From the NCBI RefSeq assembly GCF_032118995.1, contig NC_092648.1, positions 7,523,501-7,587,500 on the forward strand: DNA of 64,000 nt, written 5' to 3'. Below, piece after piece: positions 53,272 through 63,727 of the stretch. The DNA is from Asterias amurensis (Eukaryota > Echinodermata > Asteroidea > Forcipulatida > Asteriidae). A program made the translations under genes and the position numbers. Each line of letters begins with the position of its first letter. Within the stretch, counting starts at the first letter, position 1. The notes beneath the pieces were generated by a model. It searched no databases. It was not told the origin of the DNA and was given only the letters and a program-made list of their open reading frames with translations.

Positions 53272-53830
53272 TTTTGGGGTCACGTGCATATCATTATCTC
53301 AATGTCCTACTTTTACGTTTTGGGGGCAGAGGGGGTCATGCGAGTGCTAGGGTTGTCGCTTCTTTTTCAAGGTCAAATACACAGATAATGGTAAAGTAAT
53401 ATTTTATTTGGAATCAGTAGGGCTTGTTTTATAAAGTATATGTGTTTCCGTCCCTCAAAGCTATCATTTTTCACGGCCTTTAAGGACTTTTGTAGAAACA
53501 CGATGACACTTAAACAAATTTAAGTCTCATACACCACCAAAGTACAGTCATAACCTAGAGTGACTCAGTAGGCACAGCCAAATTATTAGTCTAGACCTTT
53601 GGCCTGCCCCCCCCCCCCCCCCCCCCAAAGAACAAGAAAATACATGTACCACCCCCAACAACATTTCCTAGAAGGCCAGTATACACATTCACATTAGTGA
53701 ACCGCAAGAAAAAGGATTCATGTGTTATGTCCTCACATCGATAGGTACCATTCGACTTTTGGCAATGTCCTCCATTGGATAGTATGAAAAGTATGTCCTC
53801 AATCTGCAGTGTACACATGTATTGGTGTGT
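53272..53830. other. Unassigned stretch with C-tract
   Basis: No gene. TTGGGGTCACGTGCATATCA near the left edge; C-tract of about 20 at 53607-53626. The small minus frame at 53591-53818 is low-complexity. Confidence 0.35.
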
Positions 53831-54065
53831 GTGTGGGGGGGGGGGGTAACAAAAGAGGTGTAGATGCCACGAATTAATGTCCCCGTGTGTAAACTTTTAA
53901 GGCGTGTTTTATTCAGTTTGTCATAATTTACTTGAGGACAGATGCATGTCCTAAAAAAATGGAGCTGCATGTTACAGTAGGTGCCAGTCCCCCGTCCCCC
54001 GTCCCCCTCCTCTCCCCGTCCCACGTGCTCTAATGCCTGCCTCCGTTCTCCATGATCCCGTTCCA
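53831..54065. repeat. C/T-rich repeat block, copy 1
   Basis: Collinear with 56570-56815: AACAAAAGAGGTGTAGATG, GTGTAAACTTTTA, GGACAGATGCATGTCC, ATGGAGCTGC, then one unit of the 96-bp C-rich repeat (CCCACGTGCTCTAATGCCTG, CTCCATGATCCCG). Starts at a G-run (53837-53848). Confidence 0.8.
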
Positions 54066-54289
54066 TAGCAACAATTCGTCGTTCGTACCACGAACTGACC
54101 TAACTCGTTCACTGTTTTAAAAAAACGTGTTCGGAGAAAATGCTCTTTCGGAGTCTGCTTACCAACTTATTGTATAATTTTATGACGAAACAAAGCTGAA
54201 TACTTTATTCATACAGAACTATCAATGTGTTTTCATCCCTAAAACTATTTTAATTAGTAATTAATTCCTAAACAGATAAGTCAGTGTAG
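54066..54289. other. Unassigned AT-rich stretch
   Basis: Nothing recognisable. Confidence 0.3.
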
Positions 54290-56250
54290 GCGATTGGTGC
54301 AAAATACTGTAAGAATTGCTCAGAGAGTGATAAAAGCATGAAACTTGGCACAAGTATTCTTCAACCCATACTGATTATTTTTAGGGGTGGAGCCATTGTT
54401 TTCTTAGCAACGGTTGCTAGGTAACTCATTTACCCTAGCAACAGCGCTTTTAAGCCTCCCTAGTGCACCCGGATAGCTTTGTCCCATGTTCCAGAACATC
54501 AGAACTATCAGTGGACATGTTTCAAAGACAGTCAGTGTCATCAGGAGACAAAACAACACTGCAAGTGTCACCAGAAAACAAAATAAATTGTTTTGTTGCT
54601 AGGGAATGGATAAACAGAACAAATCCACTGTTTGTTAGAATGTTGCTTCTATTTCAAATTGTAAAATAATTTTCAAGGTTGTCATAATTGTTATACAAAA
54701 CAAAAAATTAAATATTTAGTTGCTTAGTAACATATTTACCATAGCAACCATCCGAGTACACATAGAAGACTGCCTGTGAACACAGGTTTCACTTTCACTG
54801 AACTCATTTATTCTAATACTGAAAGAAGTGTTTACCTTATACCAGGAGAGCAATTGTATTTTACACCTTAAGCCTACATGGAATCCAAACTTTGTTGCTA
54901 CGTACTAAATCAAAGGTATCAAAAAGAAACTAGCAACTGACAATGTTGTCACCTTTAGGCCTTCGCTTAAAGCATCATCACAAGCTCTCCTGCTTGTGCG
55001 ATAAACAATGCATTAAAAATAAACAACAGTAAACAGTGAAATTGAGGGTACAACAGTGTGTATAGCCCTTTGGCCCTTTTACACTGTATATCTTATCCCT
55101 GTGTGAAACAGCCTCAGGATGCCCCGGGACTTGTTTTACTCTGCTCGTCTTCGGGGAACGCTAGACTGCTAGTGGTATTGCAGCTAAAGCAAAGTAAAGC
55201 ACTTTGGGGCAGAAAGTATCCAAGTATTCAATATGTTGATTGTTGATCGTTGATTCGTTTGCGCTGGTGTGTATCAGTATGGTGGTCAGCTGCTGCTGGA
55301 AATGTCATTAATGAAGACAATGAATTGTTTTTGGAACTGTGTTGCAAGCAATGATCTTGACTTCCAGTCGATGAGATGATCTTCTTGTGATTGCTAGATG
55401 GTTGCTTATTTTGTTCAGGTGTCCCAGTATGCCATGTGATTGATGCTCATTGATTCTAGATATGTAGATTTGTGACCAGCCTCCCCGGTGCATACTTTCC
55501 CATATAGGCAGTGAGTGCAGTAAAAACAGTCTTCTGGTGGGAGGCTTGTCTGATGTGCGAAGATCTTGTTTCTTGATAGTTCGAGCTCTTCCATGAACAA
55601 ATTCACCAGGACCGTGGATAGAGGGATCCCGTAGCGGTCCGCTAGGTTTCCTCGTACAACCGGTCCCTCAATCGGAAGCTTGATGGAAAAAACGCAGGTG
55701 ATGAGAATATCGGCGACTTCTTGAAGAGTGAGGCTTGTACGGTCAGCTTGAAGTGTTGTTTGGCGATGATGTGCTTCTTTAGTTGCTAAGGAAAATGTGT
55801 TGCCTAGCAACCATGTTAAGCCTTCTGTATTTGCCAATCGCTCAAGATTGATGTTAACATAATAGGTTAGGTTGAATTTAAATAAAAAATTGAAATATTT
55901 AAGTGTGTTTGTGTGCAGTTTTTGTGCTGGTTGCTATGGAAAACTTAGTCGCTAAGGGTAATATGTTGCCTAGCAACCATGTTTAGCCTATTGTAATTGC
56001 CAATTGCTCCAGATTGATGTTAACATTATGGGTAAAGATAAACATGAATAAAAAGATTAAATTTGTATTTTCAAATTGCCTGTGGGCATGTTTTGTGGAA
56101 ATATGTAACATAGCAACCGTTGCTATGCTGGATACAATTCTCGGTGGCTCCACCCCTGAAAAGGTTGAGAATGTTGTTATGACCATTTGTGCCAAGTTTC
56201 ATGCTTTTATCACATTCTGAGCAATTTCTTCACCAATCGCTTAGACTGAA
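54290..56250. repeat. Inverted repeat surrounding a Penelope-like fragment
   Basis: 54290-54440 (GTGATAAAAGCATGAAACTT, GGGGTGGAGCCA, AGCAACGGTTGCTA) is inverted at 56090-56250 (TGGCTCCACCCCTG, AAGTTTCATGCTTTTATCAC). Between them, CCTAGCAACCATGTT...GATTGATGTTAACAT recurs at 55801-55870 and 55971-56040. The Penelope-like fragment lies inside. Confidence 0.8.
55308..55837 (-). pseudogene. Penelope-like element fragment (RT end fused to endonuclease piece)
   Basis: 55415-55837 encodes SLTLQEVADILITCVFS and DRYGIPLSTVLVNLFMEELE, the pre-motif-B 'GxPLSxxxANLxMExxE' segment of Penelope-like reverse transcriptases. After LPPEDCFYCTHCLYGK the next frame (55308-55493) has YISRINEHQSHGILGHLN, resembling the GIY-YIG-type endonuclease region (C-x-x-C ... 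Y-I-G-x-T ... R-x-x-E-H). The YxDD palm and thumb between are absent, so this is another core-deleted element. Assignment rests on motif memory. Confidence 0.6.
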
Positions 56251-56569
56251 AAGCACTAAGATTGATCTTAACTTTGTATCAATCTTAGTTGCTAAGCAAA
56301 GAATGACGTCACAATACCAATTACCCTGTCCTTGGTTGTACTCTGTTTCATTGATTTTTTCCCGTTCAGTTTATTTTTGTTCCTGTCCCGTATCATTTAT
56401 TAGTCCATTTCCTCTTTTCTTTTCCCGTATTATTTTCTTCTCCCGTATTATTTGTCAGTCGAATTAATTTTGTTAACCAAAGCTTAAAAATAGTTTGTCA
56501 TGTGCAATGAATGTCCAATATGTGTAAACATCAAGGCTTGTTTTACTAAAACATTCGTGTTTTGTGGAG

Positions 56570-57190
56570 GGGGGAGGAGGTAACAGAAGAGGTGTAGATG
56601 TCGCGAGTTTTAAAATAAAAATGAATGTCACCATGGGGATGTGTAAACTTTTAGTGTAAGGCGTGTTGTATTCAGTTTGCTTGAGGACGGATGCATGTGT
56701 CCTGAAAAAAATGGAGCTGCGTGATAGGTGCCGTTCCCCCGTCCCCCTGCCTCTCCCCGTCCCACGTGCTCTAAAGCCCGCCTCCGATCTCCATGATCCC
56801 CTCCCGTAGCAAGTTTCATAAAAGGTGCCGTTCCCCCGTCCCCTTCCCTCTCCCTGTCCTACGTGCTCTAAAGCCCGCCTCCGATCTCCATGATCCCGTC
56901 CCATAACAGCTAAATAAAAGGTGCCGTTCCCCCGTCCCTTTCCCTCTCCCTGTCCTACGTGCTCTAAAGCCCGCCTCCGATCTCCATGATCCCGTCCCAT
57001 AACAGCTAAATAAAAGGTGCCGTTCCTCCGTCCCCTTCCCTCTCCCTGTCCTACGTGCTCTAAAGCCCGCCTCCGATCTCCATGATCCCGTCCCATAACA
57101 GCTAAATAAAAGGTGCCGTTCCACCGTCCCCTTTCCTCTCCTCTTCCCTTGTGCTCTTAAGCCTGCCTCCGTTCTCCATGATCCCGTCCA
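56570..57190. repeat. C/T-rich block copy 2 with tandem 96-bp minisatellite
   Basis: From 56724 five units of ~96 bp: GGTGCCGTTCCCCCGTCCCC ... ACGTGCTCTAAAGCCCGCCT CCGATCTCCATGATCCC ... CAGCTAAATAAAA. Units two to four are almost identical; the first and last are more diverged. Because 96 is divisible by three, a repetitive open frame (32-residue period, MGRDHGDRRRALEHVG) appears on the minus strand. Confidence 0.9.
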
Positions 57191-57374
57191 TAAACTGGAT
57201 TCATTTGAAACCGCTCTAAAAAAAACACTTATTTAAATCCATCTAGTCTGTTCAGTTTCTGCTATTTCATCCCACTTTTATTTGTCATTTTTTGTTATCA
57301 TACACTTCTTGTTTATCGTTTAGAAACCTGGTACTAAGCACTATAATAATGCATGTTATTATTAATATTTTATT

Positions 57375-57475
57375 AAATAAAAGGCGCAGTTCCCCCGCCG
57401 CCCCCCACCTCTTTCCCTCTCCCCGTCCCACGTGCTCTAAAGCCTGCCTCCATTCTCCATGATCCCGTCCCATAA
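57375..57475. repeat. Single unit of the 96-bp C-rich repeat
   Basis: AATAAAAGGCGCAGTTCCCC ... CCCACGTGCTCTAAAGCCTG ... CCATGATCCCGTCCCATAA; an isolated unit after 180 bp of other sequence. Confidence 0.8.
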
Positions 57476-57479
57476 TACG

Positions 57480-58084
57480 CCTAACTTAATATTTATGCAT
57501 GACGTCATAATTCTTACCCAAAATGAGGCTATGGGCGCGCGCAGCCACTGTACTGTACACGCGCTTGCATTGTACGCGCGCGCGCTGCCCATAGCAACAG
57601 TTAAAACGGCGCGCAAAACCCCACCAATTTTGGTGGTTTTCTTGCTCATAAATCTGTTACTTTTCAACGGATTTTGTTAAAATATAGATGAGTGTCAGGA
57701 CGAAGTCAGCTCCTTTCTTCCGTCTAAATTTGGCAAGGTTTGATGCGGTATCCAGGGAGGAGATCCAATAACATACACACACACACACCCACACCCACCA
57801 AGGCATGTTTATGGTGCAGACCGAGGACTACTCTTTGTTCTCCCGTTGTTTGGACATACTTTATTTTTCAGACGTCCCCATTGGTTTTGTACACAAAATC
57901 TACCGAGGACTGTTCCCGTTGTGACTTTTCCCCGGATCCCTTTTGTTAAAGTTCTCGGTCCCCCCCCCCCCCCCACACACACACACGACTTTCTTTGTAC
58001 ATGTAGTTCGGAAATGCCAGAAAGCAAATTAGGACAAACTGAATCAAGCACACCTTGGCAAGAAATGAGGGTGTTTTGAAGCTT
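57480..58084. other. CG-rich segment, microsatellites, no gene
   Basis: 57535-57620 is rich in CGCGCGC words (GGGCGCGCGCAGCC, TACGCGCGCGCGCTGCCC), unusual for this AT-rich window, with a TGACGTCA at 57500-57507. (CA)n near 57773-57790; C-tract at 57961-57974 followed by (CA)n. No coding frame convincing; a promoter-like island is possible. Confidence 0.35.
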
Positions 58085-58262
58085 CTGGTTAAATCTTAGC
58101 GTGATCAGAGTCGAATTCTTTTTTCAAAATGCTCAGAACACTCCGAGATGACTTCTGCACCAAGATTGTGGGTGTTCTGAAGATTCTGGTTCAAACTTTG
58201 CGTGATCGGAGACAAATTTTACAAACTACTCAGAACACTGATGAATTCTCCACCAAGGTGTC
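58085..58262 (+). repeat. ~88-bp tandem pair leading into the satellite
   Basis: TTCTGGTT(A)AAATCTTAGCGTGATCAGAG ... CTCAGAACACTCC is repeated as TTCTGGTTCAAACTTTGCGT GATCGGAG ... CTCAGAACACTGA. Confidence 0.75.
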
Positions 58263-60690
58263 CGCAAGGAGTGATCACGCTATATCAGCTTTTCGGGGTG
58301 GCTCAAAAGTTAAAAATGGAAGAGCGGCCATCTTGTTTTTCTAATAGTCTACTCTGGAAATCGCGTTTTGACGGTGCAAATCGACCAAGTTGAGCATCCT
58401 GAACAACTTTCCTGTGTGGAGGCATGCAAAATTCGCAAAACTTGGGAATTACAACTTTTTTGTGCAAAAGTGACGTTATATTTTGACCAAATTCGTCGAT
58501 TACCGCCAAAAGATAACAATGACAGAGTTCATTTGCACCGGCACACTCGGTGGGGTATCCGCAAGAAGTAATCACGCTAATTCGGCGTTTCGGGGTGGCT
58601 CGAAAAATAAAAAGTTTATTCCCCGGGCAGGGAAAAGGGAAGAGCGGCCGTATTGTTTTTCTAATAGTCAACTCTGGAAACCGCGTTTAGACGGTGCAAA
58701 TCGACCAAGTTGAGCACCCTATACAACTTTCCTGTGTGGAGGCATGCAAAATTCGCAAAACTTGGGAATTACAACGTTTTTGTGCAAAAGTGACGTTATA
58801 TTTTGACCAAATTCGTCGATTACCGCCAAAAGATAACAATGACAGAGTTCATTTGCACCGGCACACTCGGTGGGGTATCCGCAAGAAGTAATCACGCTAA
58901 TTCGGCGTTTCGTGGTGGCTCGAAAATTAAAAAGTTTATTCCCCGGACAGGGAAAAGGGAAGAGCGGCCATCTTGTTTTTCTAATAGTCGACTCTGGAAA
59001 TCGCGTTTTGACGGTGCAAATCGACCAAGCTGAGCATCCTGAACAACTTTCCTGTGTGGAGGCAAGCGAAATTCGCAAAACCTTGGGAATAAAAACGTTA
59101 TGGTGCAAAAGTGACGTCATAATTTAACCAAAAATCGTCGATAACCGCCAAAATATAACAGTGAGGGAGTTTAAATTTGCACCGGCACACTCGGGTGGGA
59201 TATCCGCAAGAAGAAATCACGCTAATTCGGCGTTTCGTGGTGGCTCGAAAACTAAAAAAAATTATTCACCGGGCAGGGAAAAGGGAAGAGCGGCCGTATT
59301 GTTTTTCTAATAGTCAACTTTGGAAATCGCGTTTTGACGGTGCAAATCGACCAAGTTGAGCACCCTGAACAACTTTCCTGTGTGGAGGCATGCAAAATTC
59401 GCAAAACCTTTGGAATTACAACTTGTTTCGTGCAGAAGTGACGTCATATTTTGACAAAGTCGTCGATTACGCCAAAATATAACAATGACGTGTTCAAATT
59501 TGCACCGGCACACTCGGGTGGCGTATCCGCATGAAGTAATCACGCTAATTCGGCGTTTCGGGTTGGCTCGAAAACTAAAAAGTTTATTCCCCGGGCAGGG
59601 AAAAGGGAAGAGCGGCCGTATTGTTTTTCTAATAGTCAACTCTGGAAATCGCGTTTTGACGGTGCAAATCGACCAAGTTTAGCATCCTGGACAACTTTCC
59701 TGTGTGGAGGCATGCAAATATCGCAAAACCTTGGAAATTACAACTATTTTTGGTGCAAAAGTGACGTCATATTTTGACCAAAGTCGTCGATTACCTCCAA
59801 AATATATCAGTGACGGTGTTCAAATTTGCACCGGCACACTCGGGTGTGGTTTCCGCAAGAAGTAATCACGTTAATTCGGCGTTTCGGGGTGGCTCGAAAA
59901 TTTAAAAGTTTATTCCCCGGGCAGGGAAAAGGGAAGAGCGGTCATCTTTGTTGTTCTAATATCTCGGTTTTCTCGGTCAATTTCGAAAAATGAGCAGCCA
60001 ATTTAACCACGAAGCTATTCTATTTGGCACGAAATTGAATGCTACTGAAAAGGGTCATTCGATTTCGTTTTAAGACGAGTCAATTGTGCTTTTACGTTAG
60101 TCGATTTAACAAAATATTCATTCAATTTAACAATTCATCAAAGCAGCATTCAAATTCACAGACGCTTCTTGAGGCGTGTGTGTCACGAAAAGGAATGACG
60201 ATACGCTAAACTGAACAGAGTGCTAAAGGGCTTTGAATCGACTCAAAACGAAATTGAACGGCCGAATTCTGAATTTGAAACGCAGTAACAACTGGAGAGG
60301 CAAAACAGTTTTAATTTGAAGCATGAAAATAAAATTTACTGCTCATTTACCGAATTTGACCGAGAATAATTATAGTCAACTCTAGAAATAGCGTTTTGAC
60401 GGTGCAAATCGACGAAGTTGAGCACCCTGAACAACTTTCCTGTGTGGAGGCATGCAAAATTCGCAAAACCTTGGGAATTACAACTTTTTTGGTGCAAAAG
60501 TGACGTCATATTTTGCCCAAAGTCGTCGATTACCGCCAAAATATAACAGTGACGGAGTTTAAATTTGCACCGGCACACTCAGTGTGGGGTATCCGCAAGA
60601 GGTAATCACGCTAATTCGGCGTTTCGGGGTAGCTCGAAAATTAAAAAGTTTATTCCCCGGGCAGGGAAAAGGGAAGAGCGGCCAACTTGT
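58263..60690 (+). repeat. ~325-bp satellite array, seven unit starts
   Basis: Unit start CCGCAAGAAGTAATCACGCT (variants) occurs near 58263, 58559, 58879, 59203, 59526, 59853 and 60593. Spacings are 296, 320, 324, 323, 327 and 740 bp, the last carrying a 411-bp insertion. Each unit contains CCCCGGGCAGGGAAAAGGGA, GTGGAGGCATGCAAAATTCG, AAGTGACGT(C/T)AT and TTTGCACCGGCACACTCGG. Open frames along it are repeat artefacts. Confidence 0.93.
59962..60372. mobile_element. TA-flanked MITE inserted in the satellite
   Basis: 411 bp with inverted ends (TTCTCGGTCAATTTCGAAAA, ATGAGCAG versus CTGCTCATTTACCGAATTTG ACCGAGAA). TA at 59960-59961 and 60373-60374. Removal restores the satellite sequence CTAATAGTCAAC, so it inserted into a finished unit. 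TA target suggests a Tc1/mariner-type mobiliser. Confidence 0.85.
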
Positions 60691-60852
60691 TGAGGTACGA
60701 GTAATATTCATTGTGTTTCTGTAAATTGTTTTAATGTAAAAATGTCTCCAGTTATGCACCGCAACAGCTATGTTGATTTTCCGTGTAATCGATGAACGGT
60801 GTTCGTCTCCAGTCCAACTGCACAAGGTTCTCTAAGTGATAGTTTCATTTAA

Positions 60853-61145
60853 AGCCAGTGGACACTTTCGGTAAAACCCCACACTTTGTGTATCACAACT
60901 GATATTAAAAATAACAAACCTGTGAAAAGTTAGGCTCAATCGGTCATCGGAGTCGGGAGAAAATAACGGGGAAAACCCACCCTTGTTTCCACACGTTTCG
61001 CCGTGTCATGATATGTGTTTGAAATAAATCCGTAATTCTCGACAACGAGAATTGATAATTGTTCTAATGTTTTCTCGAAAGTAAAGCATTTCATGGAATA
61101 ATATCTCAAGAGAAGTCTTTCACAATTACCTTCTGTAAACACTGT
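60853..61145. mobile_element. Diverged TTAA MITE (AGCCAGTGGACAC)
   Basis: TTAA at 60849-60852, start AGCCAGTGGACACTTTCGGT, then TGTGAAAAGTTAGGCTCAAT CGGTCATCGGAG as in 9369-9745. The right end (TTACCTTCTGTAAACACTG) is eroded. Confidence 0.65.
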
Positions 61146-62018
61146 AAGTTATTTGTAATCTGTGAAGCAGTTCAGAATCTGTGAAGCAGTTATATATAGT
61201 GGGGAGCCTTGCCATTAAAAGAGCTTTGTGAACAAAGAGCGATCAGCTTGAAGATGATTTGTTGAGAGATAGGGGGCCAGTGAAGTTGTCTCAGTAATTT
61301 TTCAAAATGTCAACAGATTTACATTAAACTTACAGGGTTTGAAAATAATGATAGTGGAAAGCTTCCTGTCATGACATGACATGTTGTTTACATAGTTTCC
61401 TAAGTTGTGTGAATTTTTGCGGTTGTGCACCTTGAGTTCAAGACTAGCCACTTCTACACACGGCCGGGTTCGTAAAGTTTTCCCCGTTAAAGTTTACTCT
61501 CCAGATTCCCGTATTTTATCAAGTTTATGCCGTTATAAGGTATGTAGATCTTACTTATCTGTCGTAGGATTATTTCAGGATAAGGCAGATTCTGTCAGTT
61601 TGCATTACTCCTTGTTAAGCTCTTTAGTGTAGGTTTAGATCGTTTGTTGGAAATTCCCCGTACAGTTCTGCCTAGTAGTATGCATTCACAGCGTGAAAGC
61701 TTGCGCCATGTTTTAGGGTTGCTCTGATATTACCGTCTGATATTGCGTCGTAATTGCCCCTCTTTATACTAGTTCTCTTAATTGCTGGTGGTTTAAATAA
61801 CAAGGAGTTTAGGATTTATCTGCGGTAGGTTCAGGTGTTTACTAATGTCCATCTTAGTTGATTCATTTTGGTGTATTTTGATATACGGACGTGGCGATCG
61901 TTACAACGCACTACTTTTTGTTGTGATTGGTTGCAAGTTTATTAGCGGTGCTATGGTCATTCAGTGACGCGGACTGATATTTGTCTGTGATGGTTGGTGA
62001 TTTGCCGCCCAGAGTTAG
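61146..62018. other. Unassigned stretch
   Basis: 61311-61370 is a half-copy of the palindromic MITE (ACAGATTTACATTAAACTTA). The frame at 61405-61632 has no motif. Nothing else recognised. Confidence 0.3.
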
Positions 62019-62020
62019 TA

Positions 62021-63063
62021 CAGTCGTTTGACCAGTTCTGGATCACTTTTTGAATTCACATTGTTTTTTGTTGCAATCTCTTTGATTTCTTAAACAAAAA
62101 AGTTTATCAGTTTACCTAAACATGACATAAAACTCACCAAGTGTTCACTGACAAAAAAAGATTAGTCCTTTCGAAGGGGCTTTGAGAAAAGTATCGTCAC
62201 CTGTTTGACCAGTTCAGGATCAGTTGAATCTATTCTGAATCAGTAGAGTGCACTTTATTGCAAACCCATACTCCCATTCATAAAACTGTCTCTCAAGGAC
62301 ACAAAACTTCAGAGGTGTGTTGGCATGGACTTGGACTTCCTTTCTTTAGTGAATGTCATGCAATTGTCTTCAATAGCAGCGCAAAAACCCAGCGACAAAA
62401 CCACAAAACAACAGCAAAGGCAAATGAAGAAGTGAAGCGAACCTAAAAAGCATTAATGACCCCTCCAAGTTTAATTTTCTCACAAAAAAAAATCTACAAG
62501 AATTTGTTAATATCCAATTGTGGGACATTAAGTAATGTTTCTCAAAATCAACTAAAAAAACTTTCTACTGCAGTGGTATGATTTTACCTTACTTAGTAAG
62601 TTAGTGTGGCACCATTTGACGCAACGAGATGTTGAGTGATCCTGAACTGGTCAAGGGCAAGTTGTCCCCCCAAAGAAGATTTTGGTAACTTCGTCTCCTC
62701 AAAAAAACAAGATGACTGCACAGCATTTACAGGAATTATTTTTTACACATTCTTATCATTTTACATAAATATTTTTTGCCCCGGCACTCCAATTCTAAAG
62801 GTAAGAAGTTTTACCAGTGTTTTTCAACCAACATTTTTAAACAAAAAAATGATCAATTTCGCAGACAACCTTCAGGAAAACGGCCATAATTTATTTGCTG
62901 ATGATGTTTGGCACCTTTTTGGGGGTTTGTTGGTTTAATGGGTGTTAATCTTCACATTTATCAACAGAAATTGGTAATAATGAGAAGTGATATAATTATT
63001 TGGTTATTGCAAAGTTGAAGTGATCCCGAACCGGTCAATGATCCCGAACTGGTCAAATGACTG
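62021..63063. mobile_element. Tc1/mariner-like non-autonomous element
   Basis: 1,043 bp between TA dinucleotides (62019-62020, 63064-63065). Ends CAGTCGTTTGACCAGTTC and GAACTGGTCAAATGACTG. CAGT start and TA target are Tc1/mariner features. The GACCAGTTC...GGATCA motif recurs inside near 62206 and 62640 (inverted) and is doubled at the right end (63020 and 63042), as subterminal transposase-binding repeats would be. No transposase recognised; the frames at 62258 and 62636 lack motifs. Confidence 0.8.
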
Positions 63064-63065
63064 TA

Positions 63066-63410
63066 TTGCTGCAGTCGTTTCTAGGTTTTAGCTAGGCCAG
63101 TGTAGTTAGGCTGTGTTTTTTGCCTTCTTGGGTGATTTTTGCTAGACATTAGTGTAGTCAGAGTTTGCTAGGGTTTTGCACAAGTTCAGAAGAGCTAGAT
63201 TAAGGTGATTTGTCTCAGTTTTGCATTTATAATATGTACCTGTACTAAATACAAGGTTTCTTTATTTTTCAATTGTTTCAGGATCACACAAAATGTACAG
63301 TTGTTGAATAATACACATAATTGATACACAAGCAGCTTTCTTCGTCAATGTTATTGCAACAACGTGTTTAAACTTTATGAGCTCTTCACTCTTCCCTTTA
63401 AATATTACTA
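63066..63410. other. Unassigned stretch
   Basis: AT-rich, GCTAG words, no gene or repeat recognised. Confidence 0.3.
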
Positions 63411-63727
63411 ACTAAGGTTTTGTAGTTTTTTAGAAATGAGTAAAACAAGTCACAAAATAATTTTGGTCTCATGAGACCAAAAATATTTTTGCATATGTAA
63501 AATCCCCTTAACCAGTTATGATATTATACCAAAACCATAGCATAATTGGTTAATATGTTTTTACATGCTAAAACTGAGACGAAAATTATTACTTTTACTC
63601 ATTTCTTAAAAACTATAGCACCTCAGTAAGTAAAATTTCTACTATCATAATCTTCAAACTGTGTAAGTTTAATGTAAATCTGTGGACATGGTGTTTTTTG
63701 TTAAGAAAAAGTACATATACCCTTTAA
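63411..63727. mobile_element. Palindromic MITE (AAAGGGTATATGTAC family), inverted copy 2
   Basis: Reverse complement of 34748-35117, ending GTACATATACCCTTTAA. The TTAA at 63724-63727 is where it meets the LINE frame (QQLK), so it inserted into or next to that LINE. Confidence 0.82.

Noticed and set aside
56473..57096. 207-codon minus-strand open frame
   Set aside because: It is the 96-bp minisatellite read in one of three permanently open frames; no independent coding evidence.
58263..60690. CRISPR-like array
   Set aside because: Units are ~325 bp with no short repeat/unique spacer alternation, and the DNA is eukaryotic; it is a satellite.
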